Source of the DNA: Pseudomonadota bacterium
GTDB taxonomy: Bacteria; Pseudomonadota; Alphaproteobacteria; Rhizobiales; Hyphomicrobiaceae
Direction of reading: 5' to 3'
NCBI GenBank assembly: GCA_023423275.1
Contig: JAFAFW010000058.1
Coordinates: 62,001-126,000, forward strand
Length of the DNA: 64,000 nucleotides
This document shows, in pieces, positions 43,066-50,974 of the stretch. Numbering within the stretch: the first letter of the stretch is position 1; every line of letters starts with the position of its first letter. Position numbers and translations under genes: made by a program. A model generated the notes under the pieces. It had not been told where the DNA came from. It was given only the letters and a program-made list of their open reading frames with translations, and ran no database searches.

Positions 43066-44787
43066 ATGTCGCAGTCGTTCGTCGAGTCTCTGGGCTGGGT
43101 GCCGAAATCGCGCAACCTGGCAACGACGCTCGCGCGCGCGTGCGACATGGCTACGGCGCAGTCGCATCGCTTCGTGACACTCGAACATCTGCTTCTGGCC
43201 CTGATTGCAGACAGCGATGCGTCTGCCGTCCTTCAGGCCTGCCAAGTCAACCTCGGGCAGTTGAACGCCGAGATCACGGGCTATGTCGGGAGTATGGAAG
43301 ATCGCTTGCCACCGGGTATGGCGTCCGAACCCACGGCCTCTCCCGATGTGATCCGCATTCTCGAATATGCGGCAGCGGCCGCTCAGCAGAGCCGACGCCG
43401 TGATGTCAACGGCGCGATCGTGCTGGCTGCAATCGTCGGCGACGGGCGCAGCTCCGCTGCCGGAATGCTGCGCGCTCAAGGACTGACCTTCGAGGAGGCC
43501 GTCAAAGCCCTACAGCGCTCCAACGCTGCGCCGCGCAACGCGCCACAGCCTGCACCGGCTCAACCAGCCCCCGCGGCGCCCAGCCCCCAGCCGCAGGCCG
43601 CAAGACCGCAGCAGCCCCATCCAGCGCCGCAACCCGATCCCACATGGCAGGGCGGTCAAAGCGGTGAGTTCCCGCAACGGGTCAATGGTGGGCTGCCGAC
43701 GTCCGCGACCGAGGAAATATTGGCCAGGGCGCGCCGCCGCGTTGAAACCGGACGTCGGCCGGAACCTCCGGAGCAGGAGGTCGGGCCTGCACCTGATGCG
43801 TACGCCCTGGACCCTCGGGATGCCGGGAACTACGCGCCCGAGCCGTACCCCGCTCCCGCACCCGATCCGGCCCCCATGAACGGCGCGCATGCCGATCCGC
43901 ATCTGCCGTACGAAGAGGACATCTCGCATCGGCAGCCGCCGTATCCTCCGGAACCCGAGTCGCTTGCTCCCGAGCCCCCGCAACCGATGCCGCCGCCGCC
44001 ACCTGACAACCCCACTCCGGCCAGCGGCTGGGGCGGGCGGCCACCGGCGCCGCGCCCACAGCCGACGATTCATCCGCACGTCGGCTTCCCGCGTCCGCAA
44101 CCGCCACCCGCGCCCTATCCCGGCGAGCCTCAGCGGTCCGCGCCGCCGCCGTGGTCATCCCCTCACGCCGAAGCGGACATCGCCCCGGCGGGACCGGCAG
44201 GCGGGCTGCGCCGGGGCCGGTCTTCGGCCGATGGGCGGCCCAACACAGCCGTCGCCGCCGGTCAGCTCGTCGAAAATATTCCGCGGACGATGCGCGCCGG
44301 CCGGCAGATCATGGTGGAGGCGCGCATCGCCAAGGCGGATGTCTCGGCATTGGCAGAAGGGCTGCAAGGCAGCGGAACGGCCTACCGGCATGATCTCGTT
44401 GTCACGAAGGCGATGTCGGTGAGATTACGCGCGCCCGACGGAGGCTTCTGGATTGAGACGGCCTCTCCGGAAACGCAATGGATCGAGAATACGCTCGGCA
44501 CGCTGTCCGATGATTTCGCAAGCTGGCGCTGGAACGTGACGCCGCAGCAGAGCGGCAAAGCGCGCTTGCAGCTCGTGGTCTCCGCGCGGACCGTCGGCAC
44601 GGATGGGTTGGCGGCCGAAACCGCGCTTCCGGATCGCTACATCAACGTAAAGATCCGCATCAACTACGGCCGGACGCTCAGCCAATGGAGCGGATGGATC
44701 GTCGCGGCCATGATTGGCGGCATTCTGGCCCGTTTCGGCGAAAACGTCTGGGATTTCGTGCAGGCGATTATCGGCGGCCAGGGGTAA
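43066..44787 (+). CDS. Clp_N-domain, proline-rich, membrane-anchored protein of unknown function
   Basis: A 573-aa protein without ATPase. Residues about 1-148 are a Clp N-terminal double repeat (RFVTLEHLLLALIADSDASA, later NGAIVLAAIVGDGRSSA). Residues about 150-395 are a Pro/Ala/Gln-rich linker. Residues about 398-540 form a compact beta-rich domain (IPRTMRAGRQIMVEARIAKA, then MSVRLRAPDGGFWI), which I associate with accessory domains of bacterial caspase/TIR-type proteins. A hydrophobic end (WSGWIVAAMIGGILARFGEN) anchors it. It is inserted between argB and engB on the opposite strand. A Clp_N domain normally binds adaptors or substrates of a AAA unfoldase, so a recruiting role is possible. 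I do not know the function. Confidence 0.75.
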   Translation: MSQSFVESLGWVPKSRNLATTLARACDMATAQSHRFVTLEHLLLALIADSDASAVLQACQVNLGQLNAEITGYVGSMEDRLPPGMASEPTASPDVIRILEYAAAAAQQSRRRDVNGAIVLAAIVGDGRSSAAGMLRAQGLTFEEAVKALQRSNAAPRNAPQPAPAQPAPAAPSPQPQAARPQQPHPAPQPDPTWQGGQSGEFPQRVNGGLPTSATEEILARARRRVETGRRPEPPEQEVGPAPDAYALDPRDAGNYAPEPYPAPAPDPAPMNGAHADPHLPYEEDISHRQPPYPPEPESLAPEPPQPMPPPPPDNPTPASGWGGRPPAPRPQPTIHPHVGFPRPQPPPAPYPGEPQRSAPPPWSSPHAEADIAPAGPAGGLRRGRSSADGRPNTAVAAGQLVENIPRTMRAGRQIMVEARIAKADVSALAEGLQGSGTAYRHDLVVTKAMSVRLRAPDGGFWIETASPETQWIENTLGTLSDDFASWRWNVTPQQSGKARLQLVVSARTVGTDGLAAETALPDRYINVKIRINYGRTLSQWSGWIVAAMIGGILARFGENVWDFVQAIIGGQG

Positions 44788-44792
44788 GCCCC

Positions 44793-45476
44793 TCAGGCAT
44801 AATCGGCGGCTTCTGCTATCGCGGCGCGAACCAACTCGACCCCGATGCCCTTTGCGGACGAGGTGGCCAACACGTCCGGGTGCGCAGCGGGATGCTTCGC
44901 GATAGCTGCGAGCGTCGCGGTGACGATGGCCTGGAGATCGCTACGGCTCGGCTTGTCGGCCTTCGTCAGCACCACCCGATAGGATACGGCAGCTTCGTCG
45001 AGAAGCTGCATGATTTCGCGATCGGGCGGCTTCAGGCCATGACGGGCGTCGATCAGGACGAACACGCGCTTCAGCGTAGTGCGGCCACGCAGGTAGTCGC
45101 GCACCAGCCCGGTCCACGCCATCACCTTGTCTTTCGGTGCCTGCGCGAACCCATAGCCGGGCATATCCACCAGATAGAGCGGCACATCCGGCGTGAGGAA
45201 GAAATTGAGTTCCTGCGTCCGGCCCGGCGTGTTGGAGGTGCGCGCGAGGCCGTGCTGCCCAACGAGAGCATTGATGAGGCTCGACTTACCGACGTTCGAG
45301 CGGCCTGCGAATGCGACCTCGGGCCGGTCGGCTTCGGGTAGAAATTCGAGCGACGGTACTCCGCGGCGGAATTCCCATGGCCGCGCAAACAGGCGCATAC
45401 CCGGATCTACCCACGCCGCCAACGCAGCAACGGCGGATGGTTCCTGCAGCTCAGATCCGGGTAATTGTGACGCCAT
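44793..45476 (-). CDS. engB: Ribosome biogenesis GTPase EngB (YihA/YsxC)
   Basis: A 227-aa small GTPase needed for 50S subunit assembly. G1 is GRSNVGKSSLI (near residues 58-68), G3 is DMPGYGFA, and G4 is TKADK. An N-terminal extension of about 45 residues precedes the G domain. It follows yidC by 27 bases on the same strand, as in related genomes. Confidence 0.95.
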   Translation of the reverse strand: MASQLPGSELQEPSAVAALAAWVDPGMRLFARPWEFRRGVPSLEFLPEADRPEVAFAGRSNVGKSSLINALVGQHGLARTSNTPGRTQELNFFLTPDVPLYLVDMPGYGFAQAPKDKVMAWTGLVRDYLRGRTTLKRVFVLIDARHGLKPPDREIMQLLDEAAVSYRVVLTKADKPSRSDLQAIVTATLAAIAKHPAAHPDVLATSSAKGIGVELVRAAIAEAADYA

Positions 45477-45503
45477 GCGAAACTGCGACCTCAGCGCAAA
45501 GGA

Positions 45504-47579
45504 TCAACGCTTCGGCCGCCGTCCGCGATTGTCCGGCTTGCGCGAAAAGTTCTTCTGCGGCTTCGGCTGCTCCGTCGCAGGATTTGCGTCGGCGTCGAGT
45601 TGTGCCGACGTCGCATCGTCCTGTGACAGGTCCACCGAGGCTTCGTCATCGGGTTCGGTGTCCCGATTCTGCGGTTCGACGGGCGCGGCGGCCGGTTTGG
45701 GCGGCGCCGACGGCTTTGCCGCAGCGGCCTTGCTGTTGGAACCACCAAGCAGGCCGATCAGCGGCGCGAAGTTGCGCTTCATGTTCTGGAAGATCGGAAC
45801 CTCGACGCCCTGCCGCTTCATGATCAGCCATTGCTGCGTCAGCGACAATATGTTGTTCCAGGCCCAGTAGATCACGAGGCCTGCGGGGAAGCTCGCCAGC
45901 AGGAACGTGAACAGCACCGGCATCCAGTTGAAGATCTTCTGTTGGATGGGGTCGGGCTGCTGCGGGTTGAGCTGCATCTGGACCCACATCGTGATGCCCA
46001 TGATGATGGGCCACGCGCCGACGTGCAGAAATTCCGGCACAGCAAACGGCAGCAAACCGAACAGGTTGAAGATCGATGTCGGATCCGGCGCCGAAAGATC
46101 TCTGATCCACCCGAAGAACGGCGCGTGGCGCATGTCGATCGTAACGAACAGCACCTTGTACAGCGCGAAGAACACCGGAATCTGCACAACGATCGGCAGA
46201 CACCCCGCGAGCGGATTGATCTTCTCGTTCTTGTAGAGCGCCATCAGCTCCTGCTGCTGGCGCATCTTGTCGTCCTTGTAGCGGTCGCGGATACGCTCCA
46301 TTTCCGGCTGGAGCTTCTTCATCTTTGCCATCGACTCGTAGGACTTGTTGGCGAGCGGGAAGAACGCCAGCTTGACGATGACCGTCACCGCCAGGATCGC
46401 GAGGCCAAAGTTCCCAAGAAGGCCGTACAGCCACTCGATCAGCCAGAACAGCGGCTTGGTGATGAAGTAGAACCAGCCCCAATCGATGAGCAGATCGAAC
46501 TGCTTGATATGCAGGGTGTCGGCGTAGTTCTGGACCAGCGAGACCTGTCTCGCTCCGGCAAAGAACATGCCTTCGGCCTCGGCGTTGCCGCCCGCCGTGA
46601 CGACGGTCGCAGACAGCAGATAGTCCGTTTGATAGGACTCGCTTTGGCCGTCGGTCGCTTTGTGCCCCACCATGCTGCCGCGAAATTCGACAGATTGGTT
46701 GGGAATGAGCGTTGCGGCCCAATACTTGTCCGTGATGCCGAGCCATCCGCCGACAGCCTTGTCGACGGTCTTGCTGCCGTCATCCAGAGCCTTGGCGTAG
46801 GTGATCTCGGTAAAGCCGGCCTCACCCAGGACGCCGATCAACCCCTCGTGAAGAATGTAGAAGCCCTGCACATGCGGCGTGCCCTCACGGCGCAGCCGGG
46901 CATAGGGAAACAGGGTCACATCGCCAGCGGATTTGTTCTCCACCGCCTGCTTGACCTTGAACATGTAGTTCTCGTCGATCGAGATCGTCCGGCGGAACGT
47001 CAGTCCCTGGCCGTTGTCCCAAACGAGGGTGACCGGCGTTTGCGGGGTCAAGGTTCCGCCGCCTTCCGCCCGCCAGAGCGTCTCGCGATCGGGCAGACGG
47101 GCCGCCGAGCCTGGCGGTGCCACCCAGCCGTATTCGGCGAAATAGGCATTCGCACCCTCGGCCGGCGACAGCAGGATCACATTCGGGCTGTCGGGGTTGA
47201 CCGTCTCGCGATAGCGCTTCAGCACGAGATCGTCGATGCGGCCGCCTTTGAGTGCGATCGACCCGCGCACCGACGGCGTATCGATGGCGACGCGCGGCGA
47301 GGCCGCCAACGCGGCTTCACGGGTCGGCGCCAGGCCGCTCGGGGCTGGCGCGGTGCCCGGAGCCACCACGCCGCTCGGCGTTTCTGCGGTACCCGGTGCA
47401 GGCGTGACTCCTGGCGCAGGCGTTGCCGACGGCGTGGTCGTGGTTTGCTGCGGCGTCTGGCGAGCCTGCTCCTTCATCTTGGGCGTGGCGTAGAACATCT
47501 GCCACCCCAAGAGGACAACGATCGAGAGCACGATCGCAATCAGCAGGTTTTTTTGATTGTCTGGCTGTTGGGTCTGCAT
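45504..47579 (-). CDS. yidC: Membrane protein insertase YidC
   Basis: A 691-aa insertase that folds and inserts inner-membrane proteins with or without SecYEG. The N-terminal anchor NLLIAIVLSIVVLLGWQMFY is at residues 11-30. A Pro/Thr-rich linker follows to about 100. The large periplasmic beta domain is at about 110-375, and the conserved core of five membrane segments is at about 380-595 (WLIEWLYGLLGNFGLAILAV; LAGCLPIVVQIPVFFALYKV). The C-terminal tail of about 75 residues is charged and low-complexity. The size is slightly above usual. It lies between rnpA and engB. Confidence 0.97.
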   Translation of the reverse strand: MQTQQPDNQKNLLIAIVLSIVVLLGWQMFYATPKMKEQARQTPQQTTTTPSATPAPGVTPAPGTAETPSGVVAPGTAPAPSGLAPTREAALAASPRVAIDTPSVRGSIALKGGRIDDLVLKRYRETVNPDSPNVILLSPAEGANAYFAEYGWVAPPGSAARLPDRETLWRAEGGGTLTPQTPVTLVWDNGQGLTFRRTISIDENYMFKVKQAVENKSAGDVTLFPYARLRREGTPHVQGFYILHEGLIGVLGEAGFTEITYAKALDDGSKTVDKAVGGWLGITDKYWAATLIPNQSVEFRGSMVGHKATDGQSESYQTDYLLSATVVTAGGNAEAEGMFFAGARQVSLVQNYADTLHIKQFDLLIDWGWFYFITKPLFWLIEWLYGLLGNFGLAILAVTVIVKLAFFPLANKSYESMAKMKKLQPEMERIRDRYKDDKMRQQQELMALYKNEKINPLAGCLPIVVQIPVFFALYKVLFVTIDMRHAPFFGWIRDLSAPDPTSIFNLFGLLPFAVPEFLHVGAWPIIMGITMWVQMQLNPQQPDPIQQKIFNWMPVLFTFLLASFPAGLVIYWAWNNILSLTQQWLIMKRQGVEVPIFQNMKRNFAPLIGLLGGSNSKAAAAKPSAPPKPAAAPVEPQNRDTEPDDEASVDLSQDDATSAQLDADANPATEQPKPQKNFSRKPDNRGRRPKR

Positions 47580-47691
47580 TACCGCCTCGGCTCGCCCCCG
47601 GAATTTCGATTGCCTGGGATACTAGGGATGTCTGGCGGCGTGTGTGCCGTTTTTTCGCGCTCACCGAAAGAGGCAGCAGGTCGCGGATGCA

Positions 47692-48078
47692 TCATTCCGT
47701 GCCGCGCTCCCGCCTGCCTTGGGCTCTCGGGCGATGGATACGCTCCAGCGCCTGCACGAGATCCGCCTTCAAATCGGCGTAGGATTGTTCGATCGCCAAT
47801 GACCGCGCGATCAACACATAGTCGAAACCGTCCCGCGCCAGCGGCAAGAGTTCGCGGACGGCCTCCTTGAAACGCCGGCGCACCCGATTTCGGACCACCG
47901 CGTTGCCGATTTTCTTGGTGACGGTGAAGCCGAAACGCGCGATCCCGGCATGCGCCCTGGTCTCGTCCGGACCATGGATACGCGGCTTCGCTTCGAGAAC
48001 AAGTGCGGGTGTGCTCCACCTCAAGCCACCCCTGACCCGAAGAAAATCTGCGCGCCGTTTGAGTGTCGTCAGCCCCAC
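47692..48078 (-). CDS. rnpA: Ribonuclease P protein component
   Basis: A 128-aa basic protein that assists the catalytic RNA of RNase P in trimming tRNA 5' ends. The RNR motif is clear (NAVVRNRVRRRFKEAVREL). It starts at a GTG (MGLTTLKRRADFLRVR). It follows rpmH by 69 bases and precedes yidC by 112. The small yidD gene that often sits here is absent, and no frame in that gap replaces it. Confidence 0.95.
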   Translation of the reverse strand: MGLTTLKRRADFLRVRGGLRWSTPALVLEAKPRIHGPDETRAHAGIARFGFTVTKKIGNAVVRNRVRRRFKEAVRELLPLARDGFDYVLIARSLAIEQSYADLKADLVQALERIHRPRAQGRRERGTE

Positions 48079-48147
48079 GCCGCGCTCCCGTCCGGAGCCT
48101 GGAGCTCGCCTTGGAGCCCTCTATGAGTGCCGGCCGCGGCAACTCCG

Positions 48148-48282
48148 TCAGGCTGACAAGCGCTTGCGGCCCTTCGCGCGCCGGCGAGCGATAACCCGGG
48201 CACCGCCGGGGGTCTGCATGCGCTTGCGAAAACCGTGACGCCGTTTGCGGACGAGCCGGCTCGGCTGATAAGTGCGCTTCAC
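48148..48282 (-). CDS. rpmH: 50S ribosomal protein L34
   Basis: A 44-aa protein, too short for most automatic calls. It reads MKRTYQPSRLVRKRRHGFRK and continues through QTPGGARVIARRRAKGRK to KRLSA, the full L34 family sequence. It starts at GTG 48282 with a ggagag ribosome site about six bases before. It is first in the run rpmH-rnpA-yidC-engB and driven by the promoter at 48411-48439. Confidence 0.95.
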   Translation of the reverse strand: MKRTYQPSRLVRKRRHGFRKRMQTPGGARVIARRRAKGRKRLSA

Positions 48283-48410
48283 GTTACTCTCTCCGAATCG
48301 TAAATAAACGCGAAGCCGGACCCTTCAGAAGACCGAGAATTGCTGTCTTCCGCGCGTCGCGACATCTCTCGCAACGGCCCCGTCCTCACGTTCTTAAATT
48401 GGACCGGGTG

Positions 48411-48439
48411 CTTATACGGGCAGGCTGAAACCAAGTCAA
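48411..48439 (-). promoter_or_regulatory. Sigma-70-type promoter of the rpmH operon
   Basis: On the minus strand there is ttgact (48439-48434), a 17-base spacer and tataag (48416-48411). The transcript would have a leader of about 120 bases before rpmH. The rest of 48283-48690, the gap between rpmH and the next gene, shows no other gene. Confidence 0.75.
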
Positions 48440-48690
48440 TTGCGTGGCTTCACGTCCCTTTGCGCCGCAGCATCACGGCTTTTCAACAGTTATAGGGCGC
48501 CTTCACGTGTGCTTGAGCCCCTGTTTTCTTTTATCTCACGCCGAGCATTTACTATCGGAGAGGCCAACCGGGACGATCTTCTAATGACAATTTCTGGCAA
48601 CTCAGAGAATGTTCCCGCCAGAATTGCATCCTCGATCGAAATTCGCCCGTGGCGAGGACCCCCTCGATCGACGACTTCGGATCTGATGCC

Positions 48691-49503
48691 ATGAAGGGCG
48701 AGAATGCACGTCCGGCCGGTCTTGGAAAGCGACACTGGCTTCCGGTGCTGGTGCTGCTCGCGCTCATGGGGCTCGCCTATGGCCTTGGCCTGACGCAGCA
48801 TCTGACGTTCAAGACCATCGGCCTGAACTACAAACTCCTCATGGGCTTCATCAACGCCCATTACGTCCCGGCGCTTCTCATCTACGTTCTCGCTTACATC
48901 GCGGTGGTTGCCCTGTCGCTCCCGGGCGGACTGATTATGACGCTGTCCGGCGGGCTTCTGTTCGGGTGGGAGATTGCCGCGCCGGTCACGGTCATCGCGG
49001 CCACGATCGGCGCAACCGTGGTCTTCATGGTTGCGCGGACATCATTTGGTGAGCCTTTGGCGACGCGGGCAGGTCCGTGGCTTGGAAAGCTGCAGGATGG
49101 CTTCAAGGAGAACGCGCTCAGTTATCTCCTGTTTTTGCGCCTCGTGCCTGTTTTCCCGTTCGTCGTCGTCAACCTGGCACCGGCCCTCCTCGGCGTACCG
49201 CTGCACACCTACCTGATTGGCACATTTCTGGGCATCATCCCCGGAACCGTCGCGTTTTCGGTTGCGGGCGCAGGGCTGGGCAGCGTGATTGAAGCGCAGA
49301 ACCAGATTTACAAAGCCTGCCTCGCCAGGGCGGCCGCGAATCCGGATACAATCTGTAAGTACCATATCGATACCGGCGCACTCCTGACGCCCGAAGTGAT
49401 TGCTGCGTTTGTCCTTTTGGGCGTCGTGGCGCTCATCCCCGTGGCCGTCAAGAAATGGAGCAAACGGCATGCAGCGGCACAATCCGGATGGCGGCAGCCA
49501 TGA
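48691..49503 (+). CDS. TVP38/TMEM64-family inner-membrane protein
   Basis: A 270-aa protein of the DedA/TVP38 superfamily (SNARE-associated, PF09335). About six hydrophobic segments are visible, with the family motif in SLPGGLIMTLSGGLLFGW (near residues 75-95). A reentrant-loop region is seen near LRLVPVFPFVVVNLAPALLG, with the F/R-x-x-P pattern. The start is ATG 48691; the GTG at 48649 would add a charged tail. The family is linked to lipid flipping or small-solute handling, and its exact role is unsettled. The end overlaps the next gene by about 35 bases. Confidence 0.85.
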   Translation: MKGENARPAGLGKRHWLPVLVLLALMGLAYGLGLTQHLTFKTIGLNYKLLMGFINAHYVPALLIYVLAYIAVVALSLPGGLIMTLSGGLLFGWEIAAPVTVIAATIGATVVFMVARTSFGEPLATRAGPWLGKLQDGFKENALSYLLFLRLVPVFPFVVVNLAPALLGVPLHTYLIGTFLGIIPGTVAFSVAGAGLGSVIEAQNQIYKACLARAAANPDTICKYHIDTGALLTPEVIAAFVLLGVVALIPVAVKKWSKRHAAAQSGWRQP

Positions 49504-50947
49504 TCCAGCGCCCCCTTCAGCCAAGACGGATGCGATCGAAACAGACATCTGCGTCATTGGCGCGGGGTCCGGCGGTCTGTCGGTTGCAGCAGCCGCCGCG
49601 GCATTCGGCCGAAGCGTTGTTCTCATCGAAAAGCACAAGATGGGCGGCGATTGCTTGAACTACGGTTGCGTCCCCTCGAAAGCCCTGATCGCAGCCAGCA
49701 GGCGCGCGCATATCATGCGCAGCAGCGCAGCTTTCGGAATCGCGCCAAGCTCTCCGGCCGTGGACTGGACGGTGCTCCGCGATCACGTGCGCGGCACAAT
49801 CGATGCCATCGCACCAATGGATTCCGTGGCACGCTTTACAGGCCTCGGCGTACGGGTTCTGCAGGCCCCGGGCCGCTTCCTCGATAAGCGCACCGTGCAA
49901 GCCGGCGAACATCGCATCCGCGCCCGCAGGTTCGTTATCGCCACGGGCTCGTCGCCGGCGGTGCCGCCGATCTCCGGGCTCGATCAGGTCTCCTACTTCA
50001 CGAACGAAACGATTTTCGAGAACGTCGAGCCGATCGGCCATCTCATCGTCATTGGCGGCGGGCCGATCGGCCTGGAGCTTGCGCAGGCGTATCGGCGGCT
50101 CGGCGCGAAAGTCACCGTACTGGAAGCGCAGAAGGCGCTCGGCACAGCCGATCCCGAAATGTTGCCCTTCCTCCTGAAAGCCTTACGGGATGACGACCTC
50201 GCCATACATGAGGGTGCCGCCGTCGAACGGTTCGAGGGAAGCCCGGGTCAGGTGCGCGCGATCGTCAAAATGAATGGCGAAAGCCAGGTGATCGAAGGCA
50301 CCCATGTCCTGATGGCCACCGGTCGCGCCATCAACATCGAGGGCCTCAATCTCGAGGCCGCGCGGGTCAAATACGATCGGCACGGCATCAAGGTGAACCG
50401 CGGCCTGGTCACCTCCAACCGGCGCATTTTCGCCATCGGCGATTGCTGCGGCGGCGCGCAGTTCACCCATGTCGCCAACTATCATGCCGGCATCGTGATC
50501 CGGCGCGCGCTGTTCCGGCTACCTTCGAAGGTCGACAATGGCCTGATCCCCTGGGTGATCTTCACGGACCCCGAGTACGCCCATGTCGGCCTCACGGAAG
50601 AGGAGGCCCGGCGGGTGCGGGTCGGCGTTCGCATCGTCCGCTGGCCCTATCATGAGAACGATCGCGCCCAGACAGAGCGCGCAACGCACGGGCTCATCAA
50701 AGCCGTCACGGATAAAAAAGGCCGTATTCTCGGTGCCACGATCGTTGGCGAGCAGGCGGGCGAGCTCATTCAGATGTGGTCTTTGGCCATCTCGCGCGGG
50801 ATGAAGATCAAGGCTATGACAGGCTGGATCTCTCCCTATCCGACATATTCGGAGATCAACAAGCGCGCGGCGATCCGCTATTATGCGGCGGCGGCCAGCA
50901 ACCCCATGGTGCGTAAGGTGGTTTCGTTGCTGGCAAAGCTTGGTTGA
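49469..50947 (+). CDS. FAD-dependent pyridine nucleotide-disulfide oxidoreductase (mercuric reductase/dihydrolipoamide dehydrogenase type)
   Basis: A 492-aa flavoenzyme. The FAD fold DICVIGAGSGGLSVAAAAAA is near residue 28. The redox-active disulfide GGDCLNYGCVPSKAL is near residue 65, and the NAD fold VIGGGPIGLELAQAYRRLGA near 195. Its C-terminal dimer domain lacks the usual terminal HxH-x4-E active-site His at the expected position as far as I can read, so the class is uncertain. The TVP38 gene next to this enzyme, overlapping, is a linkage I know from many genomes. The reaction may reduce a thiol or disulfide. Confidence 0.82.
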   Translation: MQRHNPDGGSHDPAPPSAKTDAIETDICVIGAGSGGLSVAAAAAAFGRSVVLIEKHKMGGDCLNYGCVPSKALIAASRRAHIMRSSAAFGIAPSSPAVDWTVLRDHVRGTIDAIAPMDSVARFTGLGVRVLQAPGRFLDKRTVQAGEHRIRARRFVIATGSSPAVPPISGLDQVSYFTNETIFENVEPIGHLIVIGGGPIGLELAQAYRRLGAKVTVLEAQKALGTADPEMLPFLLKALRDDDLAIHEGAAVERFEGSPGQVRAIVKMNGESQVIEGTHVLMATGRAINIEGLNLEAARVKYDRHGIKVNRGLVTSNRRIFAIGDCCGGAQFTHVANYHAGIVIRRALFRLPSKVDNGLIPWVIFTDPEYAHVGLTEEEARRVRVGVRIVRWPYHENDRAQTERATHGLIKAVTDKKGRILGATIVGEQAGELIQMWSLAISRGMKIKAMTGWISPYPTYSEINKRAAIRYYAAAASNPMVRKVVSLLAKLG

Positions 50948-50974
50948 TGCCCATGATCCTGGCGCGAGGCGTGT

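Noticed and set aside
43510..44100. 196-aa Arg/Gly-rich frame antisense to the Clp_N gene
   Set aside because: It mirrors the proline-rich linker codons; low-complexity shadow.
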